DNA from: Impatiens glandulifera
Taxonomy: Eukaryota; Streptophyta; Magnoliopsida; Ericales; Balsaminaceae
Assembly (NCBI RefSeq): GCF_907164915.1
Contig: NC_061863.1
Span: 22,545,210-22,609,209 of the forward strand
Reading direction: 5' to 3'
DNA: 64,000 bases
This document shows positions 22,070 to 33,901 of the stretch, piece after piece. Every line of letters begins with the position of its first letter. Position 1 is the first letter of the stretch. The notes below the pieces were generated by a model that ran no database searches, was not told the DNA's origin, and saw nothing but the letters and a program-made list of their open reading frames with translations. The position numbers were made by a program, and so were the translations under genes.

Positions 22070-23198
22070 CTAATGAACTTTATTGTCATTGGATCTAGTG
22101 GACCATGTGTTATACATATTAGTAGCCATATTATTTCTAAATTCTAGCCACTCATTACTTGGACTAATTTGTGTAATATACCCTACTTCTTCATCATCAT
22201 CATTTTCCTCATCATTGTTCTCTTCTTCTTCTTCAATAATTGAATCTTGTGGATCAACACTCATATATTTGCGAATCAAGTTATGCAAAAGACAACATGC
22301 CATTATCATGCGAACTTGGATTTGAATGGTAAAGAATGAAGGGGATGCAAGAATCTTCCATCCTCCTTTTAACAACCCAAAACATATTTCTATAACATTT
22401 CTGGCTTTGGAATGCTTCATGTTGAAGTATTCCTCTGGGGTCTCTAGTCGATGTTCATCAAATTCTTTAAGATGATATCATTTTCCTCGATAGCGAACAA
22501 GAAATCCTTTTGCATTGCAATATTCAGAGTCAGTCAAGTAATAACAATCTTCATCGTTGAACAATAAATACATATTAGTAATATTAACAAATGAAAATAA
22601 AATTTACATTGATGAATAAATATATCAATGCAAATTTATCTAGAAGGACTCTTAAACCATTAGGTCTTGAAATTATATTGCGAAGTACGCGACCATCATG
22701 TGTTGAACCTTCCCACCTAGGAAATATATATAAATTGCATTTTTTGGCAACACACGCCTAATATGTTTGTTTAAATACAACCTTTTCTCGTGCAATACCA
22801 GATTTATTCTCATTAGGTAGTGTAACTTTAATTAACGTACCATCAAATGCTCATAAACAACCCTATAAATTGAAGGAGTTTATGATTAGCCGCAATAGTC
22901 AACATCAAACCTCCAATATCTCTTACAATATCACACAATACTATAAAGGTTGCCCTATCCATTCGAAGTTCACTAATGCATGCCGCATCACACTCTAGTG
23001 TCAATCTAGCCATCCATATAGTTTGAGAGATTATTTTTTCTTCTTTTGTTTTAATATCACGAATCCTTTCTCGAATGTAGGAACATATGATTAAATAATA
23101 TTGAGCAAATAAAAAGATCAATATATTGTTTGTTGTTTGTTGAACCAATAATAACTTCTTTAGTTTTCATTGTTGTTTAGTGATAGGAGGGCGAACCA
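22070..23198 (-). pseudogene. PIF/Harbinger DDE transposase, broken, with probable intron
   Basis: From about 23198 (minus) the text reads MVRPPITKQQ then a stop and KLKKLLL. An open 101-residue stretch follows with the helix-turn-helix region (CISELRMDRATFIVLCDIVR then DIGGL). The DDE core is partly out of frame: TLIKVTLPNENKSGIA, then IFPRWEGSTHDGRVLRN (second Asp). The last piece (22420-22070) is ARNVIEICFGLLKGGW with the catalytic Glu, followed by MIMACCLLHNLIRKYMSVDP and a long acidic tail. An AT-rich gap at about 22560-22640 fits the intron usual for this family. It forms the two-gene unit with the Myb/SANT-like ORF. Confidence 0.8.
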
Positions 23199-23375
23199 TT
23201 TTCGAATGAAGATGAGCTGATGAGAAATAAGAAAAATAATAATATTCATCGATGAGAATCACACAAAACCAATATATGTAACAAAACTAGCATATATTAA
23301 CCGAAACTAGCATATATATTAACCGGTTAAATACTCAAAATAGATTAAATCACACCTTACGAACATAATTTATAT

Positions 23376-23592
23376 ATATCTACTCAAATAAAGGAAAATC
23401 AAATTGTAATATATCAACTCAAATAAAGGAAAATCAAATTAGATCTACTCAAATAAAGGAAAATCAAATATATCTACTCAAATAAAGGAAAATCAAAATA
23501 TATCTACTCAAATAAAGGAAAATCAAAATATATCTACTTAAATAAAGGAAAATCAAAATATATATCTACTAAAAAAGGAAAATCAAAATATA
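23376..23592. repeat. Tandem repeat ATCTACTCAAATAAAGGAAA, about 7 copies
   Basis: Units of about 30-36 bp with core CTACTCAAATAAAGGAAAATC and a variable AAATATAT linker run head to tail. Later copies shorten (CTACTTAAATAAAGG, CTACTAAAAAAGG). Confidence 0.9.
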
Positions 23593-23639
23593 TAGAAAGA
23601 GAAAACCATTTTACACTTGAGTATGAAAAAAAGTGATCG

Positions 23640-24604
23640 AAAAGAGAAGTAAGGGAGCTTTAGAAAGGTGTTAAGAGGGATATTTATAGGCAAAGCGATA
23701 AAATCCAAGGGCCCAAAAGCCTATTTAACACACTTGACATATATAGAAAGAGAAAACCATTTTACACATATACAAATATTTTTAAAAAAATGTGTCAATC
23801 TCCACATATGTCACTAAATGTCAAGTTTTCATAGTTTTCATGAATTGAAGCTTTTAATTAATAATGATGCAATATTTGGTCATTTTAATTTTTAATAAAA
23901 AAATGTTCAAGCCTTCAACACATGACTATATCTTTCTTCCTTTTCAACTTCATCCCTTTTATAGGGACCTCTTTTTTCTTTTTTGACCTAGGGCGCTTCT
24001 TTTTCATCACGGTTGTGTAGACACAATTATCTTTTTTTTGTACCGTTATCCCCTTAACACACATCTTCATCCTACAAAAAAAGATTTTATTAAAAAAAAC
24101 AAATAAGCAATTTTATTTTTAATTATTCCTATTTCTAAGGAACAATTCTAATTAATAAAAAAAATGCTAACTAACTAATAAAATCGTAAAACATAATCTA
24201 ACAACTAATCTAATTGGTAACTAATCTAATCCACAACTAATCTAACAAATTAAGAAAAATAATATCATTAATGAAAAAAAATATAAAAAATATACCTAAC
24301 AAATTTTATAAAAAAACGTTAATATATATTTTGTAATTATTTTTTTATAAATACCCAAGGTAATTAATTAAATAAAACCTTAAATATTCTAACTATAATA
24401 ACTTCCCTTTTAAGTATTGTAACATAGACCTAAACTTATTAAGAATTCAAAATCAATATTTTCAAAACTCAATTGTTCTAAACATAATTGTCTTTAAAAT
24501 AAATCGTGGAATGAGCCCGTGAATGAATTCGAGAAATTCGTATAGGCTTGAATTTATTAAAAGCATAAACTATTAAATTGGGAGGTGAAAAATGAGTGTC
24601 TACA
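23640..24604 (-). mobile_element. Tat-type LTR, part 2 of the interrupted copy
   Basis: It corresponds to 28080-28986 of the complete element: AGGTGTTAAGAGGGATATTTATAGGC (TATA box on the minus strand), GGGCCCAAA, CATTTTAATTTTTAAT, ACACAATTATCTTTTT, CAAGGTAATTAATTAAATAAA and TGAATGAATTCGAGAAA, ending TGAGTGTCTACA at 24604. GAAAGAGAAAACCATTTTAC is present twice (23593 and 23745), a small local duplication. Confidence 0.75.
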
Positions 24605-26580
24605 TCTACAAACATAATAACCAAAATCAATACAAGCTCATTTTATCGATTTTTTAAATCATGACTCCATATTTTTTCTTTTACACTAGTATCATCCAAA
24701 GGATATGTGCACTAAAAATCAACACTCCAATTTATGAAATTAAAATAATTATATTTATTTATTTTAAAATAAATAAAATCAAAATAATTAAACCAAAGGT
24801 CAAAAACCCAATTAAATCAATTAATAAATATTGATTATTGTACTAATTAATAGAATTAATTAAGAGTTAAGACCAAAAAGAAAAATAAAATTATTTGGGA
24901 TAAATGTTGTACACATCTTATCTTAAAATAATTTTAGAAAAAATAGAAGGACAAAAATAAATAATTTAAAATGAATTGTTATATCCTTTCATTTAAAAAA
25001 AAAAATTATTTATTTAACCCTAAAAATAAAAAAATAAAAATTGGTAAAATATTTTCCATATTTATTTTAATATTTTTTATATTTAAAAAGATTAATATTA
25101 AAGCCAAAAGGGTGAAAGAAAAATTAATTTCAAACAAACCCTTAAAGTTTTAAAATAAAATTAAATCTGTAATCGGGTGTAACCGAAAATAGAAGGAAAA
25201 GTTGTAGTAAGAACTGTGTCCATCGGATGGACATTGGATTCTCATCTAACGCCCAAGAGTAGGTCGTGTAAGCTATTGTAACAAAAGGAGCATGCACCAG
25301 AGCTGTAGGGGATCAACAATCGCGAACGTTAGCTCCGTCCATCCGATCGATGATGGAACATTGTGCCTTGACGCATCATTTACGGAACGCCTCACGAATG
25401 TTGAACCCGCACAAAACGACACCGTTTTAATTTCTGGTCTTCTTCTTCATCGCGATACCGAGAAGATAAGGATGAATATCCGCTTTGATTTTTCCAACAT
25501 GGAACTAATCCGTTAGTCAACCATTTGGCTGATTTTAAACTTAAAATGATCACCCTACTACGGTGATCCCTATTAAAATATGGACGATTTATCCCTATTC
25601 CGGTGACTTAAGCCAAGAACAACCAAAAACCATTATTGACTTTTGGCTTATTCAGGCCACTTAAAGTCTCTACCGAATCGAGTCACTTGAGTTCTTCCCA
25701 ATCCAAGGAATCAACTCCCCTTGAAATCGAAGAAAATCAAAAATCCGCCATTAAAGTTTGAAGCTTTAGATTTTTCGAATTTTCTATTTGAAGCCTTAAA
25801 TCTTGGATCTGAGCATCCTAAAAGTTTTCCTAAGGATCAAAGAGTGTTCTCTAATATTAGGTAAGAACAAGGAGTGTTCTCTAATATGTGGCAAGGATCA
25901 AATCACTTTCTAGTTCATATTTACAATTTGAATTTGAAAATTTTATATTTAAAATTACATAATCTTGTATGCTTGTTGTTTATGGTGTTTTATGGTGATC
26001 ATTTAGAATCTGGATAAGATAGAACCAATCAATCAATCTTAATAACAAAAACCCAAATTTGAATTTTCTAAACGACACTTAAAATTCTCTAAACAACACT
26101 TGAATTGTCTTAAAGTTTTGAACATTTTTCTAAACAACACTTAAAATTGAAATTATAATTTTTTTTAGCTCCTTCATTCTTTAAAAAAACAAAAAAGTTA
26201 GAGAAGTAAAGACATTTACTAGAGCTTTGAGCTCATTACTTTTTGATTGCCTTATCTTTTTGTTTTCACTCTAAGTCGTTTTAAAAATATTAAATAAAAG
26301 ATTTTCAATGATTCATTTTCCTATTAAGCTTTAAACTTTATTTTCAAATCTCAAATTCACAATTTTTTACTTCGATTACTTTAAAATTTAAATAAAATTT
26401 TTTTCCATCTCCTTCCAGTTTTTAGAAATTTTACTTTCCATTTAATTATTGGAGTCCAAAAATCATCATTTCAAATCATATACTTTTAAGTATCACGCTA
26501 ACGTTTTTGCAACAATCTTAAAAAAAAACCTTGTCTCTTTAGAACTTCTAACAAAGTATAATATTTTGAATGAACTTTAT
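24605..26580. other. Non-coding, AT-rich with a GC-richer island at 25190-25530
   Basis: No recognisable gene. The island contains the perfect odd palindrome GTCCATCGGATGGAC (25216-25230) and a related CCGTCCATCCGATCGATGATGG (about 25337). A 74-residue open stretch (25292-25516) has no family resemblance I can name. The tail (25560-26580) looks like degraded retroelement sequence. Confidence 0.4.
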
Positions 26581-28986
26581 TGTGATCGATTTTTTTTTTA
26601 AATATTTTTGATCAACTAGTTTGAAAATTCTGGGACACTCCTTAAAAAAAATATTTTTGAATACGTGAGGGGAATTAATTTTAATGTTTGAAAAATTAAA
26701 GTTTTAAAAATAAGGCTTTGTAGACAACTCCATATCTTACTTTCCCGTCGAATCTGAGAGAGATTGAGAGTTTTTTAATGGGAAGTATGTCATAGGCCTT
26801 TTTAACTTTTTTTTCAATATTAATTAACCTCACGACTAGAGAGTCGCCACCTAATTTTAAAAAATTAGGAATTTAAGAGAAGTGAGTTCGGCGTTTGGCT
26901 ACGTGTGGGAAAGGGTTTTTTAGACGCTATGTCTTACAACGCCCATAAGGTCTCTACTAATTAATTTTGGCCTTTCTCTTAAAACATTTTTACGCTTTAT
27001 ATTTTAGAAAAAAATTAATTATATACTATCCTAGGATCACATAAATCACAAACTATAATTAAAAAAAATAAAAATTGTCAACAAAAATAAACTTAAACCT
27101 AGAATGCAGGAAAAAATAATAATAATAAAATAAAATAAAAAACTATATAAAATATAAAATAAACAACAACAAAAAAACCTGAAGAATGCAGCAAGCATCG
27201 CTGGAAAAGCGTCGGCAACAGCATTGACCATTCTTTTGGGTAGGACGACCTTAAAATTCAAACAACACGACCAAGTAATCCGAGACAAGACAAAAACCCA
27301 TAATATTTTTGACCAAAACTAATATTAAACAATAATTTATAACAATATAACATAAATATAAGATTTCACCCAAAGGTCACACAAAATATTCAAGATCAAT
27401 ATTTACAATTAAGAACATGCATATTTTGATCACTTCTTTTATATTGTTTTTATTTTTCAAGAAAAACTATTTAGAATTGTCTAATTTTTTTATATGTTAT
27501 TCTATTTACATCAAATAACATTCCTACAAAAATTCACCTAAACGTGATATGTGCAAAGCTAAGAATAAAAAATTACAAATAAAAAAATGAAAACATACAA
27601 GTTTTGGGTCAATTTCGGTTTTTCAATTTATATACTTGTCAAAACAGTTCAGAAATTTCTGAAATTTTTATATGTTTTCAAAAGTATATTAATTAACATG
27701 CATATAAAATTTCAGCCAAAGGGGAGGTGGGAAAGATAGAAAACCAAAAATACAAAGTTAAAGATGTAAATGATACTTATTTTTTAATCATATTTCGTCT
27801 ATATCTTTGTTTTGATTTTGAACTTTCTATTTTTGTATACGTGTTACATAACATACATATTTACATGATTGCACGAAATTAAAGACACCAAGAAAACAAT
27901 AAATTAAAATATGCAATGATTTTTATTTAATGAAATAGGCAAAAACCTTGTAAAAAAAGGAAATCAAAAGCTTACAATATGGCTGCTCTTGATTTCGGTT
28001 GTGCAAGGAATTGGGCAGCCTAGGGCTATGAGAGAATGAAAAAGAGTTTAGGTCAAGTTGAAGAGAGAGGAAGGAAGCCTTTTCTAGGGTGTTAAGAGGG
28101 ATATTTATAGGCAAAACTATGAAACTCTAGGGCCCAAAGGCCATTTAACACACTTGACCGTTGGAAAGAAATTTATTTCAAACATTTACAAATGTTTAAA
28201 ATAATCGATCAATCTTCACTTGACATGTCACTAAATATCAAGCTTTCATCCAATGATATTTAAGCTTTATTTAATAAATGATGTAATACTTGGTCATTTT
28301 AATTTTTAATTAAAAATGACCAAGCCTTCATGCTTTTCTTCAACACACGGCTAGATTATTCTTCCTTTGAAAACTTCTTCCTTTATTTTAACAACCTCTT
28401 TTTTCTTTTTTTACCTAGGATGCTTCTCATGATTGTGTAGACACCGTTATCTTTTTATTTTTACAAGTTATCCCCTTTACACACCCCTTCATCCTACAAA
28501 AAAAAGTTTTTGTTAAAAACACAAATAAACAACTTTATTTTTAATTATTCCTATTTATAAGGAACAATTCTAATTAAATAAATAAAATGCTAACTAACTT
28601 ATTCAAGAAATCAAATCTAACAAACTAATTTAATTAAAAGAAAACAAAAGATAACTAACGAAATTTTATAAAAACGTTAATATATATTTTGTAAAATAAT
28701 TTTTTTAATTTTTATTTTTTATAAATACCCAAGGTAATTAATTAAATAAACCTTGAATATTCTAAGTATAATAACTTCTCTAAGTGTTGTAACATAGACA
28801 AATTACTACCTTAACTTTATTAAGAATCCAAAATCAATTATTTTAAAAAACTCAATTGTTCTAAAAATAATCGTCTTTACTATAAATCGTGCAATGAGTC
28901 CGTGAATGAATTCGAGAAAATTTTATAGACTCAGATTTATGAAAAGCATAAACTATAAAATTAGGTGTGAAAAATGAGTGTCTACA
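26581..28986 (-). mobile_element. 3' LTR of the gypsy element
   Basis: 2406 bp. It is nearly colinear with 37481-39896, with only scattered substitutions and small indels (for example CCTAGGATC versus CCTACGATC, ACCCAAAGG versus ACCCCCAAAGG). A TATA box TATAAATA lies at 28103-28110 (minus). Confidence 0.92.
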
Positions 28987-29000
28987 GAATGCCCCTCTTG
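28987..29000 (-). other. Polypurine tract of the gypsy element
   Basis: Minus-strand CAAGAGGGGCATTC sits directly before TGTAGACACTCA. Confidence 0.7.
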
Positions 29001-29464
29001 GACAAAATTTGTAGAAAACACTCGGTTTAGAAAAATGCATGTCCAAGCTTGAAAATAGGCACTGCGTTTTGAAAATACCCAATTTATAGTTTATTTTTGG
29101 CTTCCTTGAATGAAAAGAGAACAAACCTGACGAGTCTCTCGGGAGACCCGTGTAATTTACCCTTCATTCTTCAAAGTCGGTTTATCATCCACTCGTTGAT
29201 GATTTACCTTTGTTTAGAATATGCATCGCTCCTGGTTTATCGATCGTGTAGATCGAGCCTGGTGGTTTCGACCATATTTCTACACACCTCGCCTAGTCTT
29301 TGGATTGTACATGAGTACACATCTTGACTCAATTTGCTGATTGTGTTTATTGTTTATTACTCTTTTCATTGAGCAATTTAATAGTCATTTTAATCACAAC
29401 TCTATTTAGTGATTAAGTTTGTCTCTCTTTTCACATGGAGCGAAAAAATCTTAATGATTATTCT
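29001..29464. other. Gypsy 3' non-coding region next to the PPT
   Basis: No coding content is recognised. The first diverged AATCACAACTCTATTTAGTGATT unit (29392) marks the edge of the 67-bp array. Confidence 0.5.
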
Positions 29465-30360
29465 AATCACAACTCTACTTAGTGATTATTATAGGTTTAA
29501 GTATCGCTGGTCAGTTTAGCAAAATACTATTTAATCACAACTCTACTTAGTGATTATTATAGATTTAAGTATCGCTGGTCAGTTTAGCGAAATACTATTT
29601 AATCACAATTCTTCTTAGTGATTATATAGATTTAAGTATCGCTGGTCAGTTTAGAGAAATACTTTTTAATCACAATTCTACTTAGTGATTATTATGAATC
29701 TAAGTATCGCTGGTCAATTTAGTGAAATACTATTTAATCACAATTCTGCTTAGTGATTATATAGATTTAAGTATCGCTGGTCAGTTTAGCGAATATTATT
29801 TAATCACAATTCTGCTTAGTGATTATATAGATTTAAGTGCCACTGGTCAGTTTAGCGAAACACTTTTTAATCACAATTCTGCTTAGTGATTATATAGAAT
29901 CTAAGTATCGCTAGTCAATTTAGCGAAATACTATTTAATCACAATTCTACTTAGTGATTATATAGATTTAAGTATCGCTGGTCAGTTTAGCGAATACTAT
30001 TTCATCACAATTCTGCTTAGTGATTATATAGATTTAAGTGCCGCTGGTCAGTTTAGCGAAACACTTTTTAATCACAATTCTGCTTAGTGATTATATAGAT
30101 TTGAGTATCGCTGGTCACTTTAGCGAAATACTTTTTAATCACAATTCTGATTAGTGATTAGTATGAATCTAAGTATCGCTGGTCAATTTAGCGAAATAAT
30201 ATTTAATCACAATTCTGCTTAGTGATTATATAGATTTAAGTATTGCTGGTCAGTTTAGCGAATACTATTTAATCACAATTCTGCTTAGTGATTATATAGA
30301 TTTAAGTGTCGCTGGTCAGTTTAGCGTAACACTTTTTAATCACAACTTTGTTTAGTGATT
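29465..30360. repeat. 67-bp tandem array, 13 full units plus a partial
   Basis: Unit starts (AATCAC) are at 29465, 29533, 29601, 29668, 29736, 29802, 29869, 29937, 30003, 30070, 30137, 30204, 30271 and 30338, so the spacing is 66-68. Each unit has two inverted pairs: AATCAC...GTGATT and AGTATCGCT...AGCG(AA)ATACT. In units 29802, 30003 and 30271 the outer pair is AGTG...CACT, both sides changed together. The array lies between integrase and PPT, as tandem subrepeats do in Ogre-type elements. Confidence 0.95.
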
Positions 30361-32059
30361 TAAGTTCGAAGTTAGACTTCCTTAATTTTCAAAGCACTAG
30401 CGTCTTCTTCAACGGTCTTGAAATACTTTCAAGAATCAGTTCCATACTTTCTTCCTTAGAGTGTGTCGAGAGGAAACCACATGTAATCGATGTTCTTCGA
30501 GATTCATGCTGTCACTTTTGGGGACTTGTCTTTCGCCGAGACGTTTTGCCCTGAGTTTTTCGAGGGATTTGTTCGCTCGAATGCTTAATCTTTCAACCAT
30601 GCGTCATGAGGTTGAGCCTCGCTTCTCAAATTCGGAGGTCAGTGTGCTTAAGATTCTATGGCCTTGGGCTCTTTTATACTCAGGGTATATTTAATAGAAT
30701 CGGTACATTCTTATTCTTGCATTGGCAATTTAGACAAGAGTCTAGATGAACAACAAATGGTGATTTCAATATCTCAACCTCTACGAGTATTTTTCTATTT
30801 TATTCGGCCTCTTTTTCTTTATGACCGGGGTGTATCTGATAGATTCAAACACCTTGTTCTTGCTTAGCAATTAGATAGAATCTAAATGAACAACAGTATT
30901 GTATTTCATATCTCAACCAACACAGTCTTTGTTTAATTGATTTTACTTTTCTTGAGGTCTTAGATCTTTGGCACTTGACCTCCAATTGAGACGAGACATC
31001 GCATTGGTTGATGACATGGTTCTGAGTTTAGGCATTCATCTTTTTATGAACTCCCTCTTAAACATCAGTAGTTTAAGTTTTTGTCTAGGCTCGAGATAGA
31101 TCCGTTTGCGAAGCGCTTTACTCGGATTCCACTAGTTACATTAGTTCGTCAAGAGACATCCATTGGGGAGAAACGTATTTTCTCGCCTCCCTACTTATTT
31201 CTTGCACTCGTTCATCAGTTCGCTTGGCATTAGAAAAATTCAGGGGTCTATCTTTTTTTTTATCTTCCACAAATGTCCCTAGTTTCGACACAAGAGGTTT
31301 GATTGTTTTGGATAGATTTGTGATCCCAATTTATCGTTGGCTTTAACTCTTTGGGAATGTATTTTGTCTTAGCTCAAGATTTGGCTTGCTGGGGTTTGGG
31401 GACCATACTTGTGAAAAGTTGCCCACGTATTCTCAGAAAAGGAGAAATTCAGTCTAAACGTAGTTCCGAAATTGTATCACGGATAAATCGTGATTCCGCA
31501 TTTCGTTGAGGAATTTTCTTAAGTTTCTATTGGAGTTGCAATTGACCTAAGCTGGGGAAATTTTCTTAAGTATCTGCTGGAGTGGCAATTGACTTAAGTT
31601 GAAAATCTTTTAAGATCCTAAGTCGAAGAGAAAAAATACTTTAGCTTTGGGCGTTATATTTTCTCAAGTGGGACTCTGAAGATCTTGTGGTCATTTTTAT
31701 TTTAATAAAAATGCCCCTAGTATTGACTAGGAGTTTGGTTTTTGAAATTTTTTAGGACCGGGCTCATACAAGCTGCATACGTATCCCATAGCTAGGGGAA
31801 TTCAGGTCCAACGTAGTTCCATGCACATGCTTGTGAAAATGTTTGTTTGAATTCTTGTGAAAACGTTGAAATCCTAAGTCGAAGAGAAAAAATACTTTAG
31901 CTTTGGGCGTTATATTTTCTCAAGTGGGACTCTGTGAGGATCTTATAGTCATTTTTATTTTAATAATAATGCCCCTAGTATTGACTAAGAGTTTTTGGTT
32001 TAGGAGTCAACTCAGAGTGTGATTAACTCCCTTTTTAATGTATATGCAATGAATGTATG
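30361..32059 (-). other. Gypsy region between integrase and the 67-bp array
   Basis: No conserved ORF is seen. It contains a duplicated segment (about 31605-31740 and 31868-31995) with CCTAAGTCGAAGAGAAAAAA and CTTTGGGCGTTATATTTTCT. It also holds several CGTAGTTC phrases (CACGTAGTTCC, AACGTAGTTCC) that recur in the downstream repeats. ORFs of 68-77 codons at 30348-30867 on the plus strand have no recognisable content. Confidence 0.5.
31605..31995. repeat. Duplicated about 130-bp segment
   Basis: Copies at about 31605-31740 and 31868-31995 share CCTAAGTCGAAGAGAAAAAA, TTCTCAAGTGGGACTCTG and AATGCCCCTAGTATTGACTA. Confidence 0.8.
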
Positions 32060-32730
32060 CGATGTGACGTGAAATGAAATGTCTATCAACTTCTTTCGAT
32101 AATTGATAGTGGTGACGGCACCCTGGAAGGGTTGCCTACATACTCTTGAGAGAGATCAGGTCTCACGTAGTTCACAGCTTATGAAGTTATGAACTTTGAT
32201 GTATGTAATGAGCAATGAATGCATGTTATGTGAAATGAAATGTCTATCAACTTCTTTCGATAATTGATAGTGGTGACCGCACCCTGGATGGGTTGCCTAC
32301 GTACTCTTGAGAGAGATCAGGTCTTACGTAGTTCAAAACTTATGAAGTTATGAACTTTGGCGTATGTGTAATGAATGCATGTAATGCGAAATGTCTATCA
32401 ATTTCTGTCAATAATTGATAGTGTGACCGCACCCTGGATGGGCTACCTACGTACTCTCGAGAGAGATCAGGTCTGACGTAGTTCACAACTTGTGAAGTTA
32501 TGAACTTTGATGTATGTGTAATGAATGCATGTAATACGAAATGTCTATCAACTTCTTTCGATAATTGTTAGTGGTGACTGCACCCTGGATGGGCTGCCTA
32601 CGTACTCTCAAGAGAGATCAGGTCTGACGTAGTTCACAACTTGTGAAGTTATGAACTTTAGTTGTATGTGTAATGAATGTAGGTGGTGTGAAATGTCTAT
32701 CAATTTATGTCGATCATTGATAGGTGCTGA
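32060..32730. repeat. 150-161-bp tandem repeat, 4 full units plus a partial
   Basis: GTCTATCAA recurs at 32081, 32242, 32393, 32543 and 32695. Each unit has the inverted pair TATCAAC...GATAATTGATA, then CACCCTGGATGGG, CTACGTACTCT, GAGAGAGATCAGGTCT and GACGTAGTTCACAACT. The last unit overlaps the 3' end of the integrase ORF. Confidence 0.92.
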
Positions 32731-33901
32731 GAGTTCTTCTCCGTCCAAGGTGGTCAATCTTGTGGTGCCGCCTGAAAAGACTTTCTTGACGAGGTAGGGT
32801 CCTTCCCATGGTGTTTGGAATTTCCCTCTAGGGTTTAGTATCCGTAAGTTCTTCTTTTGGACTAGATCGCCTTCTTGAATATTCCTAGGTTTCACCTTCT
32901 TGTTAAAAGCTCTAGTCATTCTTCTCTGGTATGCTTGCTTGTGAAATAATGCGTCTAACCTCTTGTCTTCCATAAGGGCTAGTTGATTGTACCGTGACTT
33001 ACACCAATCTTCCTCCATTACTTTTGTCTCGAGTAAAACTCTTAAAGTAGGCACTTCGATTTTGATAGGTTGCACTGCATCCATTCCATAGACCAATGCA
33101 AATGACGTTTCTCCCGTTGACGTTCGAATGGTTGTTCTATATCCCCATAAGGCGTATGGAAGCTTCTCGTGCCAATCCTTGTACGTCTAAGTCATCTTCT
33201 TGATGATGGTGATGATGTTCTTGTTGACTGCCTCTATTGCGTCGTTGGTTTGAGGACGATAAGGTGAGGATTTGTGGTGTTCAATCCTGTATTCATCTAG
33301 TATTTTGAGTTCTTCTCCTCGGAAGTGTCCACCATTGTCTGAGATCAAGGCATGAGGAACTCCATAACGTGCAATGATGTTGTTTCGTATGAACTTGGCA
33401 ACATGTGATGACTTGAGAACCTTGTATGATTGAGCTCGACCCACTTTGTGAAATAATCGATAGCTACAAGGATGAATTCGTGTCCGTTTGAAGCGTGAGG
33501 ATAAATTTTCCAGATGATATCCATTCCCCGTGTCGAGAATGGCCATGGTGAAGTCATATTGTAAAGTAGAGATGTTGGGGTGTGCTTCAAGTTCGCGTAA
33601 ACATGACATTGATGACACTTCTTAACATATTCTACACATTCTTGTTCCATGTTCTGCTAGTAATAGCCAAAGCGAAGAATCTTCTTAGCGAGTGCTGATC
33701 CGTTCATGTGTGGGCCACATGTTCCTGCATGTACTTCCTCCATGATCTGTGATGCTTGAGGCTGGTCGATGCATAACATGTTCTGACCGTCAAAAGAGCG
33801 TCGATATAGCTTTCCTGCGAGTAGCACATAGTTGGTTGCGTATTGGCGTAGAGCTCTCTTCTCTTTATTTTGGAAGTGTGAAGGATACTCTCCATGTTCA
33901 A
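32608..33901 (-). pseudogene. Gypsy integrase, broken
   Basis: In minus-strand order: HMNGSALAKKILRFGYY and KKCHQCH (zinc finger), STRGMDIIWKI (first Asp), FILVAIDYFTKWVE, GVPHALISDNGGHF (second Asp) and PYRPQTNDAIEAVNK with the catalytic Glu. Then ALVYGMDAVQPIKIEVP and a C-terminal chromatin/DNA-binding part (KKNLRILNPRGKFQTPWEGP). Two or three frames are used and at least two stops occur (33187, about 33657). The last about 22 residues (HSLHIQLKFITSQVVNYVRP) are encoded by the 150-bp repeat unit, which is unusual. It lies downstream of RNase H, as in gypsy. Confidence 0.88.

Noticed and set aside
22083..22325. Plus-strand Ser-rich ORF
   Set aside because: Antisense of the acidic tail of the Harbinger transposase.
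24971..25153. 60-codon Lys/Ile/Phe-rich ORF
   Set aside because: Pure A/T-run translation without conserved features.
25292..25516. 74-codon ORF as a small host gene
   Set aside because: No domain, no upstream promoter evidence and no second exon that I can support.
27046..27288. Minus-strand 80-codon hydrophobic ORF as a membrane protein
   Set aside because: It lies within the LTR, is made of low-complexity Phe/Leu text from an A/T-rich stretch, and the other LTR copy does not keep it as a conserved protein.
27923..28114. MPINIPLNTLEKASF ORF present in both gypsy LTRs (also 38810-39025)
   Set aside because: Conservation follows from the recent LTR duplication, and the frame differs at its end between copies; no reason to call it a gene.
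29465..30360. Regular 67-bp array as a CRISPR
   Set aside because: The whole unit repeats without unique spacers, the context is a plant gypsy element, and no cas-like gene is present.
30348..30867. Three overlapping plus-strand ORFs of 68-77 codons
   Set aside because: They lie in the gypsy 3' region opposite to the element's coding strand and have no conserved content.
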